This document shows positions 60,502 to 64,000 of a DNA stretch of 64,000 nucleotides, one piece after another. Source of the stretch: an uncultured Flavobacteriales bacterium (GTDB taxonomy: Bacteria; Bacteroidota; Bacteroidia; Flavobacteriales_D; Sanyastnellaceae). The notes under the pieces are model-generated. The model was not told the origin of the DNA. It saw only the letters and a list, made by a program, of their open reading frames with translations, and ran no database searches. The stretch is taken from positions 50,932 through 114,931 of the forward strand of contig CALKGK010000045.1 of the NCBI GenBank assembly GCA_938085105.1, in the 5' to 3' direction. Made by a program: the position numbers and the translations under genes. How positions within the stretch are numbered: the stretch's first letter is position 1; each line of letters starts with the position of its first letter.

Positions 60502-60531
60502 AAAAAAAAAGCCCCGTCATTGACGAGGCTT
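60502..60531 (-). terminator. Terminator of the HU gene
   Basis: AAGCCCCGTCA (60509-60519) and TGACGAGGCTT (60521-60531) form a stem with one mismatch, followed on the minus strand by nine T. It lies 22 bp after the HU stop codon. Confidence 0.85.
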
Positions 60532-60552
60532 AATGTTTTGTTCAATCGTGAC

Positions 60553-60825
60553 TTATTTTACACGATCAGAAAGGTCAGCACCTGGCTTGAACTTAACTAC
60601 CTTTTTAGCTTTGATAGTGATTTCTTTACCAGTCTGTGGGTTACGACCTTTACGTGCAGCACGCTCAGATACTGAGAAAGAACCGAATCCTACCAATGCA
60701 ACACGGTCACCTTTTTTCAAGGCTACTGAAGTTGTGTCGATGAATGCGTCCAATGCACGCTTTGCGTCTGCTTTTGAGATGCCTGCGTTTTCCGCCATTG
60801 CATCTACTAATTCTGCTTTGTTCAT
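60553..60825 (-). CDS. HU-family DNA-binding protein
   Basis: The 90-residue histone-like protein has the HU start [28 protein letters not shown] and the beta-arm signature [21 protein letters not shown]. It bends DNA as a dimer. ATG 60825 matches the family start; the upstream frame (60849) was rejected. Promoter TATATTTG lies 38 bp upstream. Confidence 0.96.
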   Translation of the reverse strand: MNKAELVDAMAENAGISKADAKRALDAFIDTTSVALKKGDRVALVGFGSFSVSERAARKGRNPQTGKEITIKAKKVVKFKPGADLSDRVK

Positions 60826-60863
60826 TTTAATTATTTTTTGATTTGACAATCGTTGAATCAGAG

Positions 60864-60895
60864 CAAATATATATGCTGTAACACTCGTCTGACAA
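60864..60895 (-). promoter_or_regulatory. Promoter of the HU gene
   Basis: On the minus strand TTG (60893-60895) is followed after 21 bp by the -7 box TATATTTG (60864-60871), 38 bp upstream of the ATG at 60825. Confidence 0.65.
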
Positions 60896-60998
60896 GGGTT
60901 TGCATGAAAAAATCGTTATTTTGTTAATAAGTGCGCCCGAATGTTAATAAAGTCGGGGTTTTTCGCTTGAAATCCCTTTGTTTATGGGCTTTTCGAAC

Positions 60999-61718
60999 TC
61001 ACTTTTCCTCAAGAAAACGCAAAAAATAGCTCAATTGTGGTCGGTTTCGAAGGTCTTTGGCTTGATAAAAGGTGATAATTCGACCGTTTTCGTCATACAA
61101 TAAGCAGGATGGAATCCAAGAATCACTGCTGCCGTGATTCTTACGTCTTAGAAAAGGAACGGATCCTTTCCACTTACCAATTGGGAAATTGGCTTGAGGA
61201 TCGCTGATAAAATGAATCTTTAGGGATTGTTCGGTGTCCAAATCTTGGAGGTAGCTATTTTCTTGAAAGGCGCAGAATGGACTCCATTTTCCTTGTTGAA
61301 AGCAAATAAGACTGGGACCATTGGGGTTCTTCGGAAATCGTTCGTCCAACTGATCTCCAACTTTTAGCTGGACGGGGTTTTTAGGAACCTTATTTAGCAG
61401 GAGATGATAAACTAGCCAAAAGAAGAGGGAAATGCTGGACCAAAAGAAGGGGGTAAGTCCAAGATCGGTCATCTTACCATCGGCCAAAGCAATTAAAGTA
61501 CATATTCCAGTTCCGATGGTGATGAGCAAGGATGCAAAACTGTGATTGGTGAGTTTTCCACTTCGAAGAAACAAAAACCAAGAGATAGGGAACAGATGGG
61601 CAAACATGCTGCTCCACCAAGCAACGGCTTCGCTGTTTTGTGAAAAACCAACTATAGAGATGATCAAACCAATCGGTAGGTAAATTTGAAAGAGACTTAT
61701 AAAGAGTGTTCTTAACAT
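60999..61718 (-). CDS. Membrane protein with peroxiredoxin-like tail
   Basis: The 239-residue protein has four hydrophobic helices in the first half (about 1-115), then a soluble C-terminal part (about 115-239). The latter has a redoxin-like strand order, with FQQGKWSPFCAF resembling the 'W-C-P-[FY]-C' redox site of AhpC/TSA-like proteins, but the first Cys is Ser (WSPFC). It may be a redox sensor or an inactive peroxiredoxin. The TACCTTTG promoter lies 14 bp before the start at 61718. Confidence 0.7.
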   Translation of the reverse strand: MLRTLFISLFQIYLPIGLIISIVGFSQNSEAVAWWSSMFAHLFPISWFLFLRSGKLTNHSFASLLITIGTGICTLIALADGKMTDLGLTPFFWSSISLFFWLVYHLLLNKVPKNPVQLKVGDQLDERFPKNPNGPSLICFQQGKWSPFCAFQENSYLQDLDTEQSLKIHFISDPQANFPIGKWKGSVPFLRRKNHGSSDSWIPSCLLYDENGRIITFYQAKDLRNRPQLSYFLRFLEEK

Positions 61719-61732
61719 GGTGTGGCTTTTTG

Positions 61733-61740
61733 CAAAGGTA
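61733..61740 (-). promoter_or_regulatory. Promoter -7 box TACCTTTG of the peroxiredoxin-like gene
   Basis: Exact TAnnTTTG match on the minus strand, 14 bp upstream of the ATG at 61718. Confidence 0.6.
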
Positions 61741-61750
61741 GTGTGGATGT

Positions 61751-62203
61751 ATGGACCCGCTCTCTATTTATATGACTATTTTTGCCAAAAAAAAGGTGAA
61801 GAGTAGGTACGATATTGAAGTGAGGTTTGCAGACATCGATGTGATGGGGCACGTAAACAATGCGGTTTATTTGAGTTATTTCGAACAAGCGAGAATTGGA
61901 TTCTTTAAACTGATCGCCGATGAAAATTGGGATTGGCAGAAGTTGGGTATTCTCTTGGCTAAAAATGAGGTCAACTATTTGGCACCGCTTTTACTGAACG
62001 ATGAGGCTTGGATTGAAACCCGTTGTGTTCGTTTGGGTGAAAAGTCCATGACTTTCGCCTATGAGATTAAAAAGATGCTCAAAGGACAAGAGATGTTGAT
62101 CACCACCGGGCAGTCGGTCTTGGTGTGTTTTGATGCGACGACTCAAAAAACCATTTCGGTACCAGATGCTTGGAGATCGGGCATCACTGTCCTACCTGAA
62201 TGA
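61751..62203 (+). CDS. 4-hydroxybenzoyl-CoA thioesterase-family acyl-CoA thioesterase, start uncertain
   Basis: The hotdog domain shows VRFADIDVMGHVNNAVYLSYFEQARIGF, with the catalytic Asp of DIDVMGHVNN. It hydrolyses acyl-CoA or acyl-ACP. Three starts are possible: ATG 61751 (150 aa), ATG 61772 (143 aa) and GTG 61796 (135 aa); the last fits family lengths best and is preceded by TATTTTTG (61777-61784). The longest frame is given here. It overlaps the amylase gene end by 20 bp. Confidence 0.8.
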   Translation: MDPLSIYMTIFAKKKVKSRYDIEVRFADIDVMGHVNNAVYLSYFEQARIGFFKLIADENWDWQKLGILLAKNEVNYLAPLLLNDEAWIETRCVRLGEKSMTFAYEIKKMLKGQEMLITTGQSVLVCFDATTQKTISVPDAWRSGITVLPE

Positions 62204-64000
62204 TCTGGATGCTCTGCGCCGGACACTCCAGTTGTTCCCCAAAAGTGATGCTCTCCTTTTTGATGATGTCCATTCCTGGCTTACCTTGAAGCTGACGTTC
62301 CTCAAATCGTTCTAGGGATAATTGGTGGTCTTCTTCTGAGGTATTGAGGATGACCATAAGCTGCTTACCTGTTTCGATTACTCTAAAGTAAACATACACT
62401 TCTCGCTCAGGAACAAAGTGGACCAGATCTCCAAGAAAGTATTCAGGGTTTTCTTTCCTGAACTGAGCAAGACTTTTTATCCAATTAAATGCTTCTTGTT
62501 CTTCTAGTGTTCTGTTGGATGCATGAAATTTATTTTCTGTGTCTTGAGGCCATCCTCCCGGAAAGTCTTCCCGCACTTTTCCGTCAGGATCGGCGAAGTT
62601 GGACATCAGGATTTCACTCCCATAATATAAACAGGGAATGCCTCGAAGCGTGAGGAGCAAACCTGTCCCCATTTTGAATTTGTTGAGGTCTTCTCCAACC
62701 ATACTGTAAAAGCGAGAGAGGTCGTGGTTATCTAGAAAGGTCACAAGACTTTCTGGGTGAGGGTAGAGGTGGTCTTTGGCAAGGGTGTAGTAAAGTCGGT
62801 GAAGACCTTCTGCCCACCCGTCTTTTTGAGTAAGCGCATCGTTGATGGCATAGTAGAGCTGGAAATCGGTTACCGACATGAGCTCGCTGTCATGGTCTTT
62901 CTGCCCGCGCTTTCCTTCAACAAACCAATTCTGAACTCCACTGCCGTGTACCCATGTCTCACCAAAAATGAAGAAGTCGGGATATTCCTGCATCAAGGCA
63001 TGATTCAGGTCGGCCATAAAGTGTTGGTCGGGATAGGCGTAGGTGTCAATTCGAAAGGCGTCCAAAGAGAAGTATTCAATCAACCAAAGGCTGTTTTGAA
63101 TCAAGTACTTTGAGAGCAGAGGGTTTCGTTGATTCAGGTCAGGCATGTGGTGATCAAACCACCCATTCGTCATGATTTCTCGATCGCGTTGGGATGCGTG
63201 AGGATCCATCAAACTCGTGGCGCGGTAGTTGGTCCGCTGAAATTCAGGCCAATGATGAATGAAGCTGCTATCTGGTAGGTCTTGAATCATCCAGTGTTCA
63301 AGTCCCCAGTGATTGTATACCACGTCCTGAACGATTTTCATTCCTCGCCCGTGCAGCTCATCCACCAAGTCGAGATAGCTTTGATTACTGCCTAACCTCG
63401 GGTCCACTTCATAAAGATTGGTCATGGCATACCCGTGATAGGACTCTTCGGGCTGATTGTTCTCCAACACAGGATTCAACCAAAGGGCACTGACACCCAA
63501 TTCTTCGAGATAATCCAAATTCTGAATGATGCCTTGAAGGTCTCCACCGTGTCGGTAAAACATACTGTCTCTTTCCAAGGCAGTTTCATTCATCCCTTTC
63601 ACAACGTCATTGCTTGGATCGCCATTTGCAAAGCGATCAGGCATGATGAGATAGATCAAGTCACTTTGGTCCAAACCGCGTTCCGCACTCTTTTTTTCTT
63701 TAAACGAATAATCAAACTGCGCTGCCGGACGCTTTTTGCCTGGTGTAAAAAGACCAAAGCTTACCGAATAATCTTTTTGTTGTTGCGGCGCAACTCGATA
63801 ATCTACCCAAAGGTAATTGGGGTTGGCGAGTTTTTGAACCCTTAAAACCTCTCCATTTCCTTCAATGATTTTTAAATCATATTGAGCTAGGTTCTCGCCA
63901 TGAAGCATGATCTGAACTTCCGGGTTGGTCATCTCACAAAACCAGAAAGGAGGTTCAATTTTGTCAATTATTTTCGGACTCTTGGAATACAAGCTTATAC
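62184..64000 (-). CDS. GH13 alpha-amylase/cyclomaltodextrinase-type glycoside hydrolase, 5' end cut by window
   Basis: Hydrolyses alpha-1,4-glucans. The N-terminal segment (KIDKIEPPFWFCEMTNPEVQIML-like) is the cyclomaltodextrinase-type beta domain of SusA-like enzymes. The catalytic barrel shows DRFANGDPSND, the nucleophile in DAFRIDTYAYP, acid/base Glu in FGETWVHG and the stabilising Asp in FLDNHDLSRF. The frame is open to the right edge and lacks a signal peptide, so about 20-30 residues are outside; a TTG at 63992 is not the likely start. Periplasmic in relatives. Confidence 0.92.
   Translation of the reverse strand, partial: ISLYSKSPKIIDKIEPPFWFCEMTNPEVQIMLHGENLAQYDLKIIEGNGEVLRVQKLANPNYLWVDYRVAPQQQKDYSVSFGLFTPGKKRPAAQFDYSFKEKKSAERGLDQSDLIYLIMPDRFANGDPSNDVVKGMNETALERDSMFYRHGGDLQGIIQNLDYLEELGVSALWLNPVLENNQPEESYHGYAMTNLYEVDPRLGSNQSYLDLVDELHGRGMKIVQDVVYNHWGLEHWMIQDLPDSSFIHHWPEFQRTNYRATSLMDPHASQRDREIMTNGWFDHHMPDLNQRNPLLSKYLIQNSLWLIEYFSLDAFRIDTYAYPDQHFMADLNHALMQEYPDFFIFGETWVHGSGVQNWFVEGKRGQKDHDSELMSVTDFQLYYAINDALTQKDGWAEGLHRLYYTLAKDHLYPHPESLVTFLDNHDLSRFYSMVGEDLNKFKMGTGLLLTLRGIPCLYYGSEILMSNFADPDGKVREDFPGGWPQDTENKFHASNRTLEEQEAFNWIKSLAQFRKENPEYFLGDLVHFVPEREVYVYFRVIETGKQLMVILNTSEEDHQLSLERFEERQLQGKPGMDIIKKESITFGEQLECPAQSIQIIQVGQ

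Noticed and set aside
63990..63992. TTG at 63992 as start of the amylase
   Set aside because: The frame is open to the edge and the protein would lack the signal peptide expected for a SusA-type enzyme.
1..64000. tRNA or rRNA genes, transposases, prophage genes
   Set aside because: All intergenic regions were read and none contains tRNA-like arms with TTC loops, rRNA segments or IS ends; no transposase or integrase ORF is present.

Overview
The window looks like a chromosomal segment of a marine-type Bacteroidetes bacterium, most likely order Flavobacteriales (Cryomorphaceae/Schleiferiaceae-like). The reasons are: TAnnTTTG -7 boxes in front of many genes with almost no Shine-Dalgarno sequences; a type IX secretion (T9SS) sorting tail; a long-form glyceraldehyde-3-phosphate dehydrogenase; two-subunit methylmalonyl-CoA mutase; and lineage families such as BT_3928, DUF7009, DUF1599 and choice-of-anchor B. 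Gene density is high, most neighbours overlap by 4 bp or abut, and I found no rRNA, tRNA, insertion sequence, prophage or CRISPR array. Both ends cut genes: an FG-GAP/ASPIC-UnbV protein on the left and a GH13 amylase on the right.

Layout. 1-1946: C-terminal part of an UnbV-like repeat protein. 1954-6100 (minus): operon ffh-folD-ribD-EamA transporter. 6173-7528: PlsC-type acyltransferase. 7604-10204 (minus): secreted protein, ECF sigma factor and membrane partner. 10451-11106 (plus): DUF493 protein and a small membrane protein. 11137-15703 (minus): two arginine/citrulline-type amidinohydrolases, argS and pirin, a nitrogen/arginine-themed operon. 15831-17242: two lipoproteins facing each other. 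17488-19863: an RnfD/UnbU-like membrane domain fused in frame to a secreted DUF2330 domain. 19868-24179: Lon-substrate-domain protein, gapA, a repeat array, and a DegP-type protease. 24410-26370: 2H phosphoesterase and a persulfide-dioxygenase/rhodanese protein. 26493-34527: molybdenum cofactor genes on both strands (moaD, moaE / moaA, moeA, moaC, mobA) with a TauE-type exporter, a secreted protein, DUF7009 and a 2-oxoglutarate oxygenase. 34568-38437: LptF/G permease and two glycosyltransferases. 38488-43396: thioesterase, M49 peptidase, small unknown, T9SS cargo. 43748-46258: folP-cdaA-BASS transporter. 46291-49554: DUF1599, BT_3928, OppB-like permease. 49624-54844 onward: aminotransferase, gmhB, sensor kinase, CsaA, mutA-mutB. 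56979-60825: XRE regulator, fmt, MATE, TrmH, HU. 60999-64000: membrane protein, thioesterase, amylase.

Most genes are housekeeping. The unexplained structure lies between genes. (1) Four copies of an ACAAATGT/ACATTTGT palindrome spaced 22-23 bp lie over the promoter of the XRE regulator at 57462-57542, with two more inside its own gene. (2) A ~103 bp tandem repeat at 22291-22685 shares its core with a second array at 43448-43693. (3) A foldable element at 24232-24343 carries a perfect Shine-Dalgarno and an 18-codon ORF. (4) A 27-codon ORF at 20507-20590 runs straight into a terminator. (5) A terminator hairpin sits in the leader of the RnfD-DUF2330 gene. All functional statements are from reading the sequence; no database search was possible.
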